A stretch of 64,000 bases of DNA from Streptosporangiaceae bacterium (GTDB taxonomy: Bacteria > Actinomycetota > Actinomycetes > Streptosporangiales > Streptosporangiaceae): positions 120,787 through 184,786 of the forward strand of contig JAOPYK010000191.1 of NCBI GenBank assembly GCA_025964695.1. Reading direction: 5' to 3'. The translations under genes and the position numbers were made by a program. Of this stretch, positions 37,374 through 46,840 are shown in pieces; position 1 is the first letter of the stretch, and each line of letters opens with the position of its first letter. The notes below the pieces were generated by a model. The model was not told where the DNA came from, did not search any database, and was given only the letters and a program-made list of their open reading frames with translations.

Positions 37374-38585
37374 TCAGACGACGGGGCGCTCCATGACGAC
37401 GGGGTTCTCGAGTGCGCCTTCGACAGGGGTGGGCTCGAAGCCCTTAGCCAGCGCCAGGATCACCAGGATGAGGATCGTCGGTACGATGAAGGCGCTGCGG
37501 ACCGGCGTGATGGCTCCCAGGATCGCGGCGCCGAGCACGAAGCCGACGTAGTTGAAGATGTTCACGCGGGCCACCGCGACGCCGAGCCCGGTCGGGTCGA
37601 CCCGGGCCACGGCCGAGAACGACACCGGAGCGACCACGCAGAGCCCGAGGCCCATGATGCTGAACGCGACGATGGCCAGGATGGCGTTGGGCGCGGCCAG
37701 TACCCCGATCATGCCGAGCAGCCCGACCGCACTTCCGAGCCGTACGACCTGGGTGGCGCCGAACCTACGCACGCCGAAGTCGGCGATGCCCCGGCTCAGC
37801 ACCATGGCCACCTGGTAGACGACGTAGGCGAGCGGGGCCACGGCGGTGCTGCTCTTCAGGTCATCGGTGAGGTATTTGGTGCTGTAGAGCGAGACCGCGG
37901 CGTCGGCGATGTAGAAGCAGGCCATCGCGGTCCCGACGATGAGGATCGGCCGCCACGGCACCCGCTTGGCCGCGGCCTTGAGGGCCGCCGAGGAGGGCGC
38001 CGAGCCTTCGTCCTCCTTGGGGAAGAGCCGGTGGCCGGTGAGCAGGGAGACCGCGATACCGGCGATGGCGGGGATCGCGAAGCCGATGAGCAGCGACATG
38101 TTCACTTTGTTCGCCAGCGAGGCCCAGAGTCCGCCCAGGATGCCGGCCACGCTCCAGACGGCGTAGAAGCCGGTGAGCAGGCTCTGGCCGTACCGGCGTT
38201 CGACCGCGACGGCCTGGGCGTTCATCGACGCGTCGACCGCGCCGACGAACAGGCCGAAGAGCGCGGTGGCGGCGTAGAGCGCGGGGACGTTATCGCCGGT
38301 GAGGCCGATCAGGGCGATGGTGACGCACACGGCCGGCTGGGAGACGCGCAGGACGATCGCGCTGCCGAACCGTGGGAAGACCAGGCCGGACAGTACGCTG
38401 CCCACCCCCGCGATCACGGGGACCAGGAGCAGCACGAGCCCGATGTCGCTGTCGCTGAGGTGATGCGCGTCCTGGATCTGGGGCACCCGCGTCACCACCG
38501 AGGCGAAACAAAGGCCCTGTACGGCGAAGGCGGCATAGGCAGAGATCCGCGCCTGACGATCTTGTGTGGTGATGCCGGAGGTCAT
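37374..38585 (-). CDS. MFS transporter
   Basis: The ATG at 38585, with GAGAGAG about 7 nt upstream, gives 403 residues; an ATG two codons earlier is equal in merit. Twelve hydrophobic segments are visible, with a charged central loop (HRLFPKEDEGSAPSSAALKAAAKRV) between halves. The N-terminal half has VVTRVPQIQDAHHLSDSDIGLVLL and SVLSGLVFPRFGSA. This resembles the sugar/drug efflux subgroup related to YbjJ/FucP-like proteins. The substrate is not apparent. The gene is divergent from a DUF1707 protein gene. Confidence 0.88.
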   Translation of the reverse strand: MTSGITTQDRQARISAYAAFAVQGLCFASVVTRVPQIQDAHHLSDSDIGLVLLLVPVIAGVGSVLSGLVFPRFGSAIVLRVSQPAVCVTIALIGLTGDNVPALYAATALFGLFVGAVDASMNAQAVAVERRYGQSLLTGFYAVWSVAGILGGLWASLANKVNMSLLIGFAIPAIAGIAVSLLTGHRLFPKEDEGSAPSSAALKAAAKRVPWRPILIVGTAMACFYIADAAVSLYSTKYLTDDLKSSTAVAPLAYVVYQVAMVLSRGIADFGVRRFGATQVVRLGSAVGLLGMIGVLAAPNAILAIVAFSIMGLGLCVVAPVSFSAVARVDPTGLGVAVARVNIFNYVGFVLGAAILGAITPVRSAFIVPTILILVILALAKGFEPTPVEGALENPVVMERPVV

Positions 38586-38726
38586 TGGCATCTCTCTCTC
38601 GCGCGCCTGCGGATCGTCCGCTCGACAGGTCTGGATGGGGGAAGTTAACGTGAAGAATGTTCGCGTCAGGCTAGGCATCGGCGCAGGCCGGGTCAAGACT
38701 AGAGTTTCGCCGCTATCGTCTGAATC

Positions 38727-39353
38727 GTGGAAGACCCCCGGCGCCCGGCTCCCGGTGAGCGGCATGTCCCGACCCGAGACCTGCGGGCCTCCGATGCGGA
38801 CCGGGAACGCGTGATCACTCTACTGGCAGACGCACTGGCGGACGGTAGACTCACCATCACCGAGCACTCCGAACGGATGGAACGGGCCTGCGCCGCCCGC
38901 ACCCTGGGTGAGCTGACGGGGCTGACCATCGACCTCACCCCGGCCGAGGCGCAGCCGATCCGGGTCGACTCCGGATCGCTGCACGCGATCTTCGGCTCGG
39001 TCCGGCGAACCGGCCGGTGGGTCGTGCCGGTCCGGCTTCCGGTGCTGGCGGTGTTCGGCTCGGTGGAGCTGGATCTGCGGGAGGCGATCCTGCAGCGCAA
39101 GCACATCGTGGTCGAGGCAGCCCTGCTCGCCGGGAGCATCACGCTGCTCGTGCCGGACGGGGTCCACGTCAACGTCACCGGCCGGACGATGCTCGCCACC
39201 CGCGACCTGAGGCTCCGGCCCGTCCCGGACGGACCCGTCATCGAGATCAGCGGCAACCTGATCCTCAGCGCCATCAAGGCCGCCGCGCCCAAACGGACCT
39301 GGCGCCAGCGCGTCAAGGGCCGCATCCGCCGCGGTGAGAACGGCCCTGGATGA
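38727..39353 (+). CDS. DUF1707 (SHOCT-like) domain protein
   Basis: GTG start, 208 residues. Residues 17-70 are a DUF1707 domain: LRASDADRERVITLLADALADGRLTITEHSERMERACAARTLGEL. The rest contains HAIFGSVRRTGRW and LAVFGSVELDLREA, the repeated beta pattern of LiaF-like/cell-wall-active antibiotic response proteins. There is no membrane span. TATCGT lies 7 nt before the GTG, so the mRNA may be leaderless. Such proteins are common in actinomycetes and of unknown role, perhaps envelope-stress related. Confidence 0.85.
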   Translation: MEDPRRPAPGERHVPTRDLRASDADRERVITLLADALADGRLTITEHSERMERACAARTLGELTGLTIDLTPAEAQPIRVDSGSLHAIFGSVRRTGRWVVPVRLPVLAVFGSVELDLREAILQRKHIVVEAALLAGSITLLVPDGVHVNVTGRTMLATRDLRLRPVPDGPVIEISGNLILSAIKAAAPKRTWRQRVKGRIRRGENGPG

Positions 39354-39365
39354 TCGCCCTGCCCT

Positions 39366-39393
39366 GATCCGGCCGGGTCCGTACGGCCGGATC
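39366..39393. terminator. 10-bp hairpin between convergent genes
   Basis: GATCCGGCCG pairs with CGGCCGGATC over an 8-nt loop, 13 nt after the DUF1707 stop. A run of GGTCA-type direct repeats (39400-39422) follows before the glpX end. Confidence 0.75.
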
Positions 39394-39469
39394 GCATCGG
39401 TCAGGTCGGGTCAGGTCAGGTCGCGGCTGTCAGGCCGTGCCGTCGGGTGACGGGTCCGGCGGGACCGGG

Positions 39470-40504
39470 TCACGAAGCCCTGTCGAAGTCGATGGCGCTG
39501 TAGGCCCTCAGCTTGCCGAGCTGGTGCTCGCTCTCGACCCGGCGGATGGTGCCGCTGCGGGCGCGCATGACGAGCGAATGCGTGGAGGCGGTCCCCTTGC
39601 GGTAACGGACGCCGTTCACGAGTTCGCCGTCGGTGATCCCGGTGGCGGCGAAGAACACGTCGTCGGAGGTCACGAGGTCGTCGGTGGTCAGCACCCGCGA
39701 GAGGTCGTGCCCGGCGTCGAGGGCCTTCTGCCGCTCGGCTTCGTCCAGTGGCCACAGCTTGCCCTGGATCACGCCGCCGAGGGCCTTGATCGCGCAGGCG
39801 GTGATGATGCCCTCAGGGGTACCGCCGATGCCCAGCAGCAGGTCGACGCCGGTGCCCTCCCGGGCTGCCATGATCGCGCCGGCCACGTCACCGTCGGTGA
39901 TGAACTTGATGCGGGCGCCGGCCTCCCGGATCTCCTTGACGATGCCCTCGTGCCGGGGCCGGTCCAGGATGACGACCGTGACGTCCTCGACGGAGGAGCC
40001 CTTGGCCCGGGCCACGGCCCGGATGTTGTCACCGACCGGGCGCTCGATGTCGACCGCGTCGGCGGCCTCCGGCCCGGTGACGAGCTTCTCCATGTAGAAC
40101 ACCGCCGACGGGTCGTACATCGAGCCGCGCGCGCCGACCGCGATGACCGCGATGGCGTTGGGCATGCCCAGGGCGGCCAGCCGGGTGCCGTCGATCGGGT
40201 CGACCGCCACGTCGCATTCCGCGCCGCTGCCGTCGCCGACCTGTTCCCCGTTGTAGAGCATGGGCGCCTTGTCCTTCTCGCCCTCGCCGATGACCACCCT
40301 CCCCGACATGGAGACGGTGTTGATCAGCTGGCGCATCGCGTTGACCGCGGCTCCATCGGCGCCGTTCTTGTCGCCCCGGCCCACCCATCGGGCGGCGGCC
40401 ATGGCGGCGGCCTCGGTGACCCGGACCAGTTCCATGGCGAGGTTGCGGTCGGGAGCGTCCTGAGCCGTGGCCAGCGGGGAGGACACGGTGGGTTCGTCAG
40501 ACAT
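39470..40504 (-). CDS. glpX: Fructose-1,6-bisphosphatase, class II
   Basis: 344 residues with the GlpX blocks: [16 protein letters not shown], the metal-binding [25 protein letters not shown], and [20 protein letters not shown]. It removes the C1 phosphate of fructose-1,6-bisphosphate, the committed step of gluconeogenesis, in the cytosol. In mycobacteria glpX (Rv1099c) is the only FBPase and sits next to fumarase and a DUF4245 gene, as here. It is divergent from the TetR gene across 188 bp. Confidence 0.95.
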   Translation of the reverse strand: MSDEPTVSSPLATAQDAPDRNLAMELVRVTEAAAMAAARWVGRGDKNGADGAAVNAMRQLINTVSMSGRVVIGEGEKDKAPMLYNGEQVGDGSGAECDVAVDPIDGTRLAALGMPNAIAVIAVGARGSMYDPSAVFYMEKLVTGPEAADAVDIERPVGDNIRAVARAKGSSVEDVTVVILDRPRHEGIVKEIREAGARIKFITDGDVAGAIMAAREGTGVDLLLGIGGTPEGIITACAIKALGGVIQGKLWPLDEAERQKALDAGHDLSRVLTTDDLVTSDDVFFAATGITDGELVNGVRYRKGTASTHSLVMRARSGTIRRVESEHQLGKLRAYSAIDFDRAS

Positions 40505-40546
40505 GGCGAGGCGCCCCTTCGTTCGTCAGGTTGGTCGAATTGTCCG

Positions 40547-40567
40547 TGTGACGCGCCCCGTCTCACA
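40547..40567. promoter_or_regulatory. Inverted repeat TGTGA-N11-TCACA in the glpX/tetR gap
   Basis: Two 5-bp arms that match CRP half-sites are 11 bp apart instead of 6, so it is not a normal CRP site. GGTC/GGACC-like half sites flank it. A bound dimer here could affect glpX, 43-63 bp upstream of its start. The TetR protein encoded next door is a candidate binder. Confidence 0.3.
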
Positions 40568-40600
40568 AATTGGACCAGACCATGTGGGCTTGGTGTGGTC

Positions 40601-40639
40601 CTACCCGGGCTCGTGGCCGGAAACCCCAGCCCGGGGTAG
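40601..40639. other. Imperfect hairpin in the glpX/tetR gap
   Basis: CTACCCGGGCT (40601-40611) pairs with AGCCCGGGGTAG (40628-40639) with one bulged G around a 16-nt loop. It is upstream of the tetR start and could be an operator or RNA structure of unknown role. Confidence 0.35.
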
Positions 40640-40692
40640 CACTGGGTGAAGGGATCGTGATTCTCCTCCATGAGGGCGTAACCTTTGCGTCC

Positions 40693-41328
40693 ATGAGCAG
40701 CGACATCGACGAGCCGGTGCGGATCTCCGACCGGGGGGCGGCCACTCGTGGCGCCCTGCTGGCCGCGGCGCGGGATGTTTTCGTGGAGGCCGGCTTCGCG
40801 CAGGCCGCGGTGACCGACATCGTCGCCAAGGCCGGTGCCAGCGTCGGCAGCCTGTATCACCATTTCAACGGCAAGGCCGACCTCTACTTGACGCTGTTCG
40901 AGGAATTCCAGGTCCGCCAGCAGGAACGCACACGTGACGCAATTCACGCCATCCGCGACGCCGGCCCGGCCGACCCGATGCGGCTGTTCGTCGCCGGGGC
41001 CCGCGCCTACCTCGACGGGTGCCTGGCGGAGCGCGACGTGGCCCGGCTGTTCATCTCCGGCGACGGGCCGCCCGGTTTCGACCGGGTGATGCGGCAGCGG
41101 CTGAACCGCTGGGCCCGGCGCAACGCCGGGCTGTTCCACACCGCTGACGGCGGCGTGGACGAGGCGCTGGTGATCGTGCTCACCGGAGCCATGGCCGGAG
41201 CGGTGTCCGAGATCTCATTGCGCGACGACGAGTCCGTGTCACGGCGCCTGGCCGACGAGATCATGGCCATCGTGGGGACGATCAACAACCCTCGCGCTTC
41301 GAACGCCGAGAGCACGGAGCGCGTGTGA
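40693..41328 (+). CDS. TetR-family transcriptional regulator
   Basis: The ATG at 40693 gives 211 residues. The helix-turn-helix lies at residues about 14-60: RGALLAAARDVFVEAGFAQAAVTDIVAKAGASVGSLYHHFNGKADLYL, the classical TetR block. The C-terminal ligand domain is variable. TAACCT (40679-40684) ends 8 nt before the ATG, and there is no ribosome site, suggesting a leaderless message. It is divergent from glpX and coupled by a 4-nt overlap to the DUF4245 gene, so it may control either. Confidence 0.9.
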   Translation: MSSDIDEPVRISDRGAATRGALLAAARDVFVEAGFAQAAVTDIVAKAGASVGSLYHHFNGKADLYLTLFEEFQVRQQERTRDAIHAIRDAGPADPMRLFVAGARAYLDGCLAERDVARLFISGDGPPGFDRVMRQRLNRWARRNAGLFHTADGGVDEALVIVLTGAMAGAVSEISLRDDESVSRRLADEIMAIVGTINNPRASNAESTERV

Positions 41329-42035
41329 GCGGCGAGCCTCCGCAGAACCCGCAAGAGCCCAGCCCGCAGTCGCCCCGCCTATCGCAGCCCAGTCCGCCGC
41401 AGCCGAGCGTGCCGCAGCCCAGTCCGCCGCAGGCGAGCGCACCGCACCAGGTTTCTGTTCAGCGGGTCAGCGACGGGACCTACAAGCGGCTTACCAGCGG
41501 CGTCGGCCAGTTCGCGCTGGCCATCGGCGCCTGCCTCGCCCTGGTCGGCGTGATCATGCTGCTGACGCCGCGGACCAACAAGCAGACCCTGCCGCACGTC
41601 GACGCGAGTTCGGCGGCGGAAGCCATGCGGCTGACGGCGCCGTACGTCTCCTACGCCCCCCAAGGGCTGCCCGCGGGCTGGCGGGCGACCAGTTCCCGGC
41701 TGAGCGGTGCCGAGGGCCCGGTGGCCTGGCATCTGGGCTTTCTCACCTCCAGCGACCAGTACGCCGCGCTCGAGGAGAGCAACGAGCGGCCGGCCGACGC
41801 GTTCGTCAAGCGGATGACCAACGTGGACCCGCTCGATCCGAAGAGCCTGGTCGGCACCCGCCAGATCGCGGGCGGGGCCTGGAACGAGTACTTCCGCAAG
41901 GACAAGAGACAGAACTCGCTGGTCCGGGAGCTGCCGACGGTGACACTCGTGGTGACCGGTACGGCGTCCTACGACGAACTGGCCGTGCTCGCCGCGTCCC
42001 TGAAGCCCCAGCCCAGGACGGCCACCACGCCCTGA
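41325..42035 (+). CDS. DUF4245 membrane protein with proline-rich N-terminus
   Basis: GTG start overlapping the TetR stop (GTGA); 236 residues. The first 45 residues are a cytoplasmic Pro/Ser/Gln repeat (SPPQPSVPQPSPPQAS). One membrane helix follows (GQFALAIGACLALVGVIMLL), then an extracytoplasmic domain of about 150 residues with YVSYAPQGLPAGWRATSSRL, the DUF4245 core. M. tuberculosis Rv1100, next to glpX, belongs to this family. Function unknown; presumably an envelope protein. Confidence 0.85.
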   Translation: MSGEPPQNPQEPSPQSPRLSQPSPPQPSVPQPSPPQASAPHQVSVQRVSDGTYKRLTSGVGQFALAIGACLALVGVIMLLTPRTNKQTLPHVDASSAAEAMRLTAPYVSYAPQGLPAGWRATSSRLSGAEGPVAWHLGFLTSSDQYAALEESNERPADAFVKRMTNVDPLDPKSLVGTRQIAGGAWNEYFRKDKRQNSLVRELPTVTLVVTGTASYDELAVLAASLKPQPRTATTP

Positions 42036-42050
42036 AGGCCGCGGCAGCGG

Positions 42051-42278
42051 TCAGAACGGGGCGTCGGCCTCGGCGGGCTTGTCGGTGCGTTCCGCCATGG
42101 CCGCCGCGAGCCGGGCCCGGGCGCCTTCCAGCCACTGCTCGCAGACCTTGGCCAGCTGTTCGCCGCGTTCCCAGAGGCTGAGCGACTCCTCCAGGGTGAG
42201 CCCGCCCGCCTCGAGCCGTCTCACGACGTCCGCGAGTTCGTCCCGGGCCTGCTCATACGACTGCTGCTGCTCCGCCAC
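42051..42278 (-). CDS. xseB: Exodeoxyribonuclease VII small subunit
   Basis: 75 residues, the normal size: [44 protein letters not shown] is the XseB signature. It pairs with XseA to form exonuclease VII, which degrades single-stranded DNA. xseA is on the same strand but separated by a frameshifted MaoC gene, so the usual xseA-xseB coupling is interrupted. Confidence 0.93.
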   Translation of the reverse strand: MAEQQQSYEQARDELADVVRRLEAGGLTLEESLSLWERGEQLAKVCEQWLEGARARLAAAMAERTDKPAEADAPF

Positions 42279-42350
42279 GTCTCCACTTTAGGGGCTGGGG
42301 CATGCCCGCCGGCCCCGGTCCTCCCGATGCGCCGGCGACCCGGGTGAGAG

Positions 42351-42814
42351 TCACTCGACGTAGAGGGACAGCGTGTCGGCGACGCAGGCGGGCGTTTTCT
42401 GGCCTTCGACCTCGACGGTCACCCGGACCGTGGAGGGCTTTCCCGCCGGGGAGTTCTTGAGATCGATGAGCTCGGCGCCGCCCCGTACCCGGGAACCGAC
42501 CTTGACCGGACCTTGACCGGGCCGGGAAAGCGGACCTTGTTGAGGCCGACGTTGACGCCCATGGTGAGACCGTCGATCCAGAAGATCTCGGGCATGAAGG
42601 CGTTCACCAGCGACAGGGTCAGATAGCCATGGGCGATCGTGCCGCCGAACGGGCTCTCGGCGGCCCGCTGCGGATCCACGTGGATCCACTGGTGGTCACC
42701 GGTCGCTTCGGCGAACATGTCGATCTGCGGCTGCGTCACCTCGTGCCAGGGGCTATAGCCGAGGTGCTGGCCCTTGACCGCCGCGAAGTCGGCGAGGCCG
42801 GCGAAAGATCTCAT
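42351..42814 (-). pseudogene. MaoC-like dehydratase gene broken by an 11-bp tandem duplication
   Basis: The ATG at 42814 (AGGA upstream) opens MRSFAGLADFAAVKGQHLGYSPW, then the hot-dog hydratase motif DMFAEATGDHQWIHVDPQRA and FGGTIAHGYLTLSL (Asp, His and Gly of the catalytic block). After VRFPGPVKV the frame is lost. The remainder (GSRVRGGAELIDLKNSP... TLSLYVE) continues in another frame to a stop at 42351. At the junction ACCTTGACCGG occurs twice in tandem (42499-42509, 42510-42520); deleting one copy restores a 150-codon gene of normal length. Intact homologues are enoyl-CoA hydratase-like (R-specific). The first reading frame alone would give a 131-residue protein with the catalytic motif but a foreign tail. 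A sequencing or assembly error is possible. Confidence 0.88.
42499..42520. repeat. 11-bp perfect tandem duplication inside the MaoC gene
   Basis: Two abutting copies of ACCTTGACCGG. The second copy shifts the reading frame by two bases. This is a direct footprint of slippage during replication, or an assembly artefact. Confidence 0.9.
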
Positions 42815-42921
42815 GAGATCGATCCTGCTGACCCGGTCACCGGCAGGGCAAGTGCGGCGGCCCACAAGACGGGATCACATCGTCTGTCGGGAAATGCGCC
42901 TCTTTCGCCACCCTTTCGCCT

Positions 42922-44130
42922 TCATGGCTCGGAGCGGCCGCCCGCCACGGCGGTCAGCCTGCCGTCGGCCAGCCGGATCAGCAACTCGTCCCCCTTGCCG
43001 ACCTCCGCCGCCGACCGTACGACCGACTCGTCGGGGTGCTGCACGATCGCGTAGCCGCGCTGCAGGGTCGCCGCGGGAGACAGCGCGACCAGCCGGGCGC
43101 GGGTGTGGGAGAGCTCGTCGGCGGCGCGATCCAGTGCACCGGACAGGCAGCGGCGGGCGCGGTCGCGCAGGGCGAGGATCTGCTCGTCCTTGCGCTCCAC
43201 CTCGCGTACCGGATCCGCCAGCGCCGGGCGGGACAGCACCCCGGCCAGCCAGGCCTGCTCACGTTCGACCCTGCCGGTGACGCACCGCCGGCCGCGGTCC
43301 CGCAACTGCCGGACCAGCTGGAGTTGCTCGCGTACGTCCGGTACGACCTTCTTGGCGGCGTCCGTGGGGGTCGAGGCGCGCAGATCCGCGACCAGATCGA
43401 GAATGGGGGAGTCCTGCTCGTGACCGATCGCCGACACCACCGGGGTCCGGGCCGCCGCGACCGACCGGACCAGCGTCTCGTCGGAGAACGGCAGCAGGTC
43501 CTCCAGCGACCCGCCGCCCCGGGTAATAATGATCACATCGATGTCCGGGTCGGTGTCGAGCTTGTGCAACGCCTCGACGACCTCACCGACGGCGTACGAG
43601 CCCTGGACGGCGGTGTTCTCGACCTGGAAGGCCACGGCGGGCCAGCGGCGGCGGGCGTTCTCCAGCACGTCGCGCTCGGCGGCCGAATCGCGTCCGCAGA
43701 TCAGCCCGATCCGGTGCGGAAGGAACGGCAGCGGACGCTTGCGCTCGGGCCGGAACAGTCCCTCGGCATGGAGAAGCTGCTTGAGGATCTCCAGCCGGGC
43801 CAGCAGCTCGCCGACCCCGACCGGCTTGACCTCGAGCGCGGACAGCGAGAACGATCCCCGGTTGACCCAGAAGTCCGGCTTGGCATGGATGACCACCCGG
43901 GCGCCGTCGACCACCGCCGGGCCGTCGAAGACCGCGCGCGGGCCCACGACCCGTACGGACATGTTGGCCACCGGATCGCGCAGTGTGAGATAGGCCGTGC
44001 CGCCGCGCCGGTTGAGCTCGGTGATCTGGCCCTCGACCCAGATTCTGCCGAGTTTGCCGATCCATCCGCCGACCGCCTGCAGCACGGTGCGGACCGGGAC
44101 GGGCGACTCGGGTGAGGTCTCCATGGCCAT
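42922..44130 (-). CDS. xseA: Exodeoxyribonuclease VII large subunit
   Basis: The start is ATG 44130 or 44124; 402 or 400 residues. N-terminal OB-fold: [24 protein letters not shown]. The catalytic region contains [45 protein letters not shown] and [30 protein letters not shown] long coiled-coil region follows, ending [13 protein letters not shown]. With XseB it degrades single-stranded DNA to oligonucleotides. The frame extends upstream to 44262 but through a G/C-rich hairpin zone. Confidence 0.94.
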   Translation of the reverse strand: MAMETSPESPVPVRTVLQAVGGWIGKLGRIWVEGQITELNRRGGTAYLTLRDPVANMSVRVVGPRAVFDGPAVVDGARVVIHAKPDFWVNRGSFSLSALEVKPVGVGELLARLEILKQLLHAEGLFRPERKRPLPFLPHRIGLICGRDSAAERDVLENARRRWPAVAFQVENTAVQGSYAVGEVVEALHKLDTDPDIDVIIITRGGGSLEDLLPFSDETLVRSVAAARTPVVSAIGHEQDSPILDLVADLRASTPTDAAKKVVPDVREQLQLVRQLRDRGRRCVTGRVEREQAWLAGVLSRPALADPVREVERKDEQILALRDRARRCLSGALDRAADELSHTRARLVALSPAATLQRGYAIVQHPDESVVRSAAEVGKGDELLIRLADGRLTAVAGGRSEP

Positions 44131-44225
44131 GCCGGAAGCGTACGGGCCGCGGGCAGCGAACGCTCCGACCGCCTGCCCAGCGGCGGGCGCCCGCCCGGGG
44201 CGCCGCGGCCCGGGCGGTCGTTCGC

Positions 44226-44270
44226 GATCAGGCGATGGACGCCACGGCCACCGCCCGATCACGCCTGATC
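44226..44270 (-). terminator. Hairpin after the lipid-droplet protein gene
   Basis: GATCAGGCG (44226-44234) pairs with CGCCTGATC (44262-44270). It lies just downstream (on the minus strand) of the stop at 44280 and before xseA. It may end that transcript or attenuate read-through. Confidence 0.5.
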
Positions 44271-44279
44271 ACGCAGGGA

Positions 44280-45020
44280 TCAGCCCTGTTCCTCGAGCTT
44301 GGCGAGGCGGTTCACGAACATGCGGATGAAGTCGGCACGTGCGGCATTGGCCTGCTCGTAGTCGCGCAGCAGGCTCACCTGCTCGGTGTTCAGGCCGCGC
44401 AGCCTGGCCCGCATCGAGGCGAGCGTGAGCTCGTCGTAACTCGGGACCGGAAGCGCGTCCGCGGCCACCGGCTCGGGCTTCGGCGCCTTGGCGGCCGGCT
44501 TCGCGGTGGCCGCCGGCTCCGGCGCGGGCTCAGCGGCAGGCTCAGGCATGGGTGCGGGGACGGGTTCGGCCTCGGGCACGGGCTCGACAATGGCGATCAC
44601 CACGGGCTCGGCCTCGATGAACGGCTCAGGCGCGATGTTCGTCACGTTGTTCGGGCTCGGCGCGGGCTTGCCGAGGGCGAACTCGGGCTCGGCCGCAAGG
44701 GAGTTGTTGACCCTGCGGGGCGGGCGGGCCACCGGCGTCTCCGCCTCGGGTGCGAGCTCCTCCTGGCCGGTCACCTTGTCGACGACCCGGTCGATGACCT
44801 TGACCGCGGCCTGCTCGGCGTCGTTCCGCCAGCGCTCCAGGACCGGTCCCACGCCCGATGCCCTGATCTCCTTGTAGTCCTTGGTGAGTCGGTCGCTCAG
44901 CAGCAGTGCGCGCCCGACCCCGAACATCGCCAGCCGGACAGCGTTGATCGGCAGGTCGCGCACTTGCTCGGTCACTGCTTCCTGGACGTCTTTCCGCACC
45001 TGGCGTGGCGATTTCGGCAT
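44280..45020 (-). CDS. Lipid droplet-associated protein (Rv1109c-like)
   Basis: 246 residues. N-terminal 85: a helical, amphipathic domain (VTEQVRDLPINAVRLAMFGVGRALLLSDRL... DAEQAAVKVIDRVVDKVTGQEEL). The middle is Pro/Ala/Glu-rich and disordered (EPVPEAEPVPAPMPEPAAEPAPEP). The C-terminus is helical (LPVPSYDELTLASMRARLRGLNTEQVSLLRDYE), a short module seen in actinobacterial proteins. Its place between xseA and ispH equals that of Rv1109c, which is annotated as lipid-droplet-associated. It probably coats triacylglycerol inclusions. It is divergent from ispH. Confidence 0.82.
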   Translation of the reverse strand: MPKSPRQVRKDVQEAVTEQVRDLPINAVRLAMFGVGRALLLSDRLTKDYKEIRASGVGPVLERWRNDAEQAAVKVIDRVVDKVTGQEELAPEAETPVARPPRRVNNSLAAEPEFALGKPAPSPNNVTNIAPEPFIEAEPVVIAIVEPVPEAEPVPAPMPEPAAEPAPEPAATAKPAAKAPKPEPVAADALPVPSYDELTLASMRARLRGLNTEQVSLLRDYEQANAARADFIRMFVNRLAKLEEQG

Positions 45021-45176
45021 CGTCTGTCAGCTCCCTGTTGTCCTCACAAACGGACGGATGGATTTGTCCTACCGGGTGTTATGTCTACTGTGCCGCACGG
45101 TGCGGCGTTGGTCATCTCGGGTTAGCGTATTTCGCTTTCTGAATGGGGTGGATTGGATCACACGTAGCATTGAGGC

Positions 45177-46196
45177 ATGACCTCCTCCACGACCGGCTCG
45201 GTGAACCGCCCACGGGGGAACGACCCCCGGGATCCGTCGCGCCCCGCAGTCCAGCGCCGCGTTCTTCTGGCCAAGCCGCGCGGTTACTGCGCGGGCGTCG
45301 ACCGGGCGGTCCAGGCCGTCGAGATCGCGCTCGACAAGTACGGCGCCCCCATTTACGTCCGTAAGCAGATCGTGCACAACGTCCACGTGGTCAAGACGCT
45401 GGAGGAGCGTGGGGCGATCTTCGTCGAGGAGACGGACGAGGTGCCAGAGGGCTCCATCGTCGTGTTCTCCGCGCACGGTGTCGCCCCCGAGGTCCATCAC
45501 GAGGCGGCCGGCCTCAGGCTCAGGACGATCGACGCGACCTGCCCGCTGGTGACCAAGGTCCACAAGGAGGCGGTCCGGTTCGCCGCCGACGACTACGACA
45601 TCTTGCTGATCGGGCACGAGGGCCATGAGGAGGTCGTCGGCACCACCGGCGAGGCGCCCGAGCACATCCACCTGGTCGACGGGCCGGACGACGTGGCGAA
45701 GATCAAGGTCCGGGACGAGAGCAAGGTCGCCTGGCTGTCGCAGACCACGCTGTCGGTCGACGAGACCACCGCCACCGTCGACAAGCTGCGTGAACGCTTT
45801 CCGCTGCTGATGGACCCGCCGTCGGACGACATCTGCTACGCCACGCAGAACCGGCAGGTGGCGGTCAAGGAGATCGCGGCGGAGTCCGAGCTGGTCATCG
45901 TGGTCGGCTCGACGAACTCCTCCAACTCCGTGCGGCTGGTGGAGGTCGCCAAGGAGCACGGGGCCGCGGCCGCCCATCTGGTGGACTACGCCGAGCACAT
46001 CGACCCGGCCTGGCTCGAGGGCGTCACCACCGTCGGCGTCACCAGCGGCGCCTCGGTACCCGACGAGCTGGTGCAAGGCGTCGTGGCCTACCTGAGCGAA
46101 CGCGGCTTCGGCCAGATCGAAGAGGTCGTTTCGGTGGAGGAGCGCGTGCGCTTCTCTCTTCCGCACGAGCTGCGCAAGGACCTCAGGGCGGGCTGA
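45177..46196 (+). CDS. ispH: 4-Hydroxy-3-methylbut-2-enyl diphosphate reductase
   Basis: 339 residues. The three [4Fe-4S] ligands are in [28 protein letters not shown] and [19 protein letters not shown] and [12 protein letters not shown] follow as expected. It is the last enzyme of the MEP pathway, producing IPP and DMAPP, which are used by the cis-prenyltransferase encoded upstream in the window. No clear ribosome site: TAGCAT lies 6 nt before the ATG, so the message may be leaderless. The synteny matches M. tuberculosis lytB2 (Rv1110). Confidence 0.95.
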   Translation: MTSSTTGSVNRPRGNDPRDPSRPAVQRRVLLAKPRGYCAGVDRAVQAVEIALDKYGAPIYVRKQIVHNVHVVKTLEERGAIFVEETDEVPEGSIVVFSAHGVAPEVHHEAAGLRLRTIDATCPLVTKVHKEAVRFAADDYDILLIGHEGHEEVVGTTGEAPEHIHLVDGPDDVAKIKVRDESKVAWLSQTTLSVDETTATVDKLRERFPLLMDPPSDDICYATQNRQVAVKEIAAESELVIVVGSTNSSNSVRLVEVAKEHGAAAAHLVDYAEHIDPAWLEGVTTVGVTSGASVPDELVQGVVAYLSERGFGQIEEVVSVEERVRFSLPHELRKDLRAG

Positions 46197-46229
46197 TCCC
46201 GCGAGCGGGCGGTCCTGGGCATCCTCGCG

Positions 46230-46249
46230 CCCCCGGCGGCGGCCGGGGG
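46230..46249. terminator. 8-bp G/C hairpin after ispH
   Basis: CCCCCGGC and GCCGGGGG pair around GGCG in the gap between the convergent ispH and DUF6542 genes. It is a likely bidirectional terminator. Confidence 0.65.
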
Positions 46250-46297
46250 AGAGGACGCGTCGGCCTGCGAGCCGTACGGGCGGAGCGGACGGCAAGG

Positions 46298-46840
46298 TCA
46301 CGTGTCCCAGCGGACAGGGTCTTCGTCGGGCTCGGCCCCGGGGGCGAAGGCGGCGCCGGCGGCCAACCGGGCGCGCAGGTCCCGCAGATCGTCCATCAGG
46401 CCGCGCCAGAACGCGATCGCCAGGACCAGGGCGGTACCCAGGAACAGCCAGGGGGCGCCGGCGGCGAGCGTCAGCACCAGGCCCGCGAAGAGGCTCTGCA
46501 GGAAGGACGCGTCGCCCATCGCGTACGCGCACTGGGCGACCGCGTCGGCCGCCAGGAAGACCATCGGCGGGCTGACCGCGAGGGTGAGGAGGTCGGCGCG
46601 GCGGGTGGCGACGGCCGCCAGCACGCAGCCGACCACGAACAGCGCACCGGCCACGAGCCCGAGCCCGAGCTTGGGGGCGAGCAGCGCGCCGAGCAGCCCG
46701 AAGGTGAACATCACGACGATGGCACCGCGTCCGGTGAGGCTGATCGACGACGGGGACCGGCTGGGCTGACGTGGCAATCGGCCCCCCAGGGTAGGCGAAG
46801 CGCCGCTCGGCACTCCGCGTGCTCTCGTGGTAATGCTCAC
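46298..46840 (-). CDS. DUF6542-type membrane protein
   Basis: 180 residues from a GTG that overlaps the rmuC stop by 4 nt (GTGA), so it is coupled to rmuC. After a Pro/Arg-rich tail of about 37 residues come four hydrophobic segments (AIVVMFTFGLLGALLAP, LVAGALFVVGCVLAAVA, LAVSPPMVFLAADAVAQ, LVLTLAAGAPWLFLGTALVLAIAFW), then a charged C-terminus. The mycobacterial gene between ispH and ychF (Rv1111c) is of this type. Function unknown. Confidence 0.8.
   Translation of the reverse strand: MSITTRARGVPSGASPTLGGRLPRQPSRSPSSISLTGRGAIVVMFTFGLLGALLAPKLGLGLVAGALFVVGCVLAAVATRRADLLTLAVSPPMVFLAADAVAQCAYAMGDASFLQSLFAGLVLTLAAGAPWLFLGTALVLAIAFWRGLMDDLRDLRARLAAGAAFAPGAEPDEDPVRWDT

Noticed and set aside
40547..40567. 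CRP site in the glpX/tetR gap
   Set aside because: The half-sites are 11 bp apart instead of 6, so it does not fit the CRP dimer.
42419..42865. Functional 148-residue MaoC protein in the upstream frame
   Set aside because: The C-terminal tail after VKV does not match the family, while the correct tail continues in another frame right after the 11-bp duplication.
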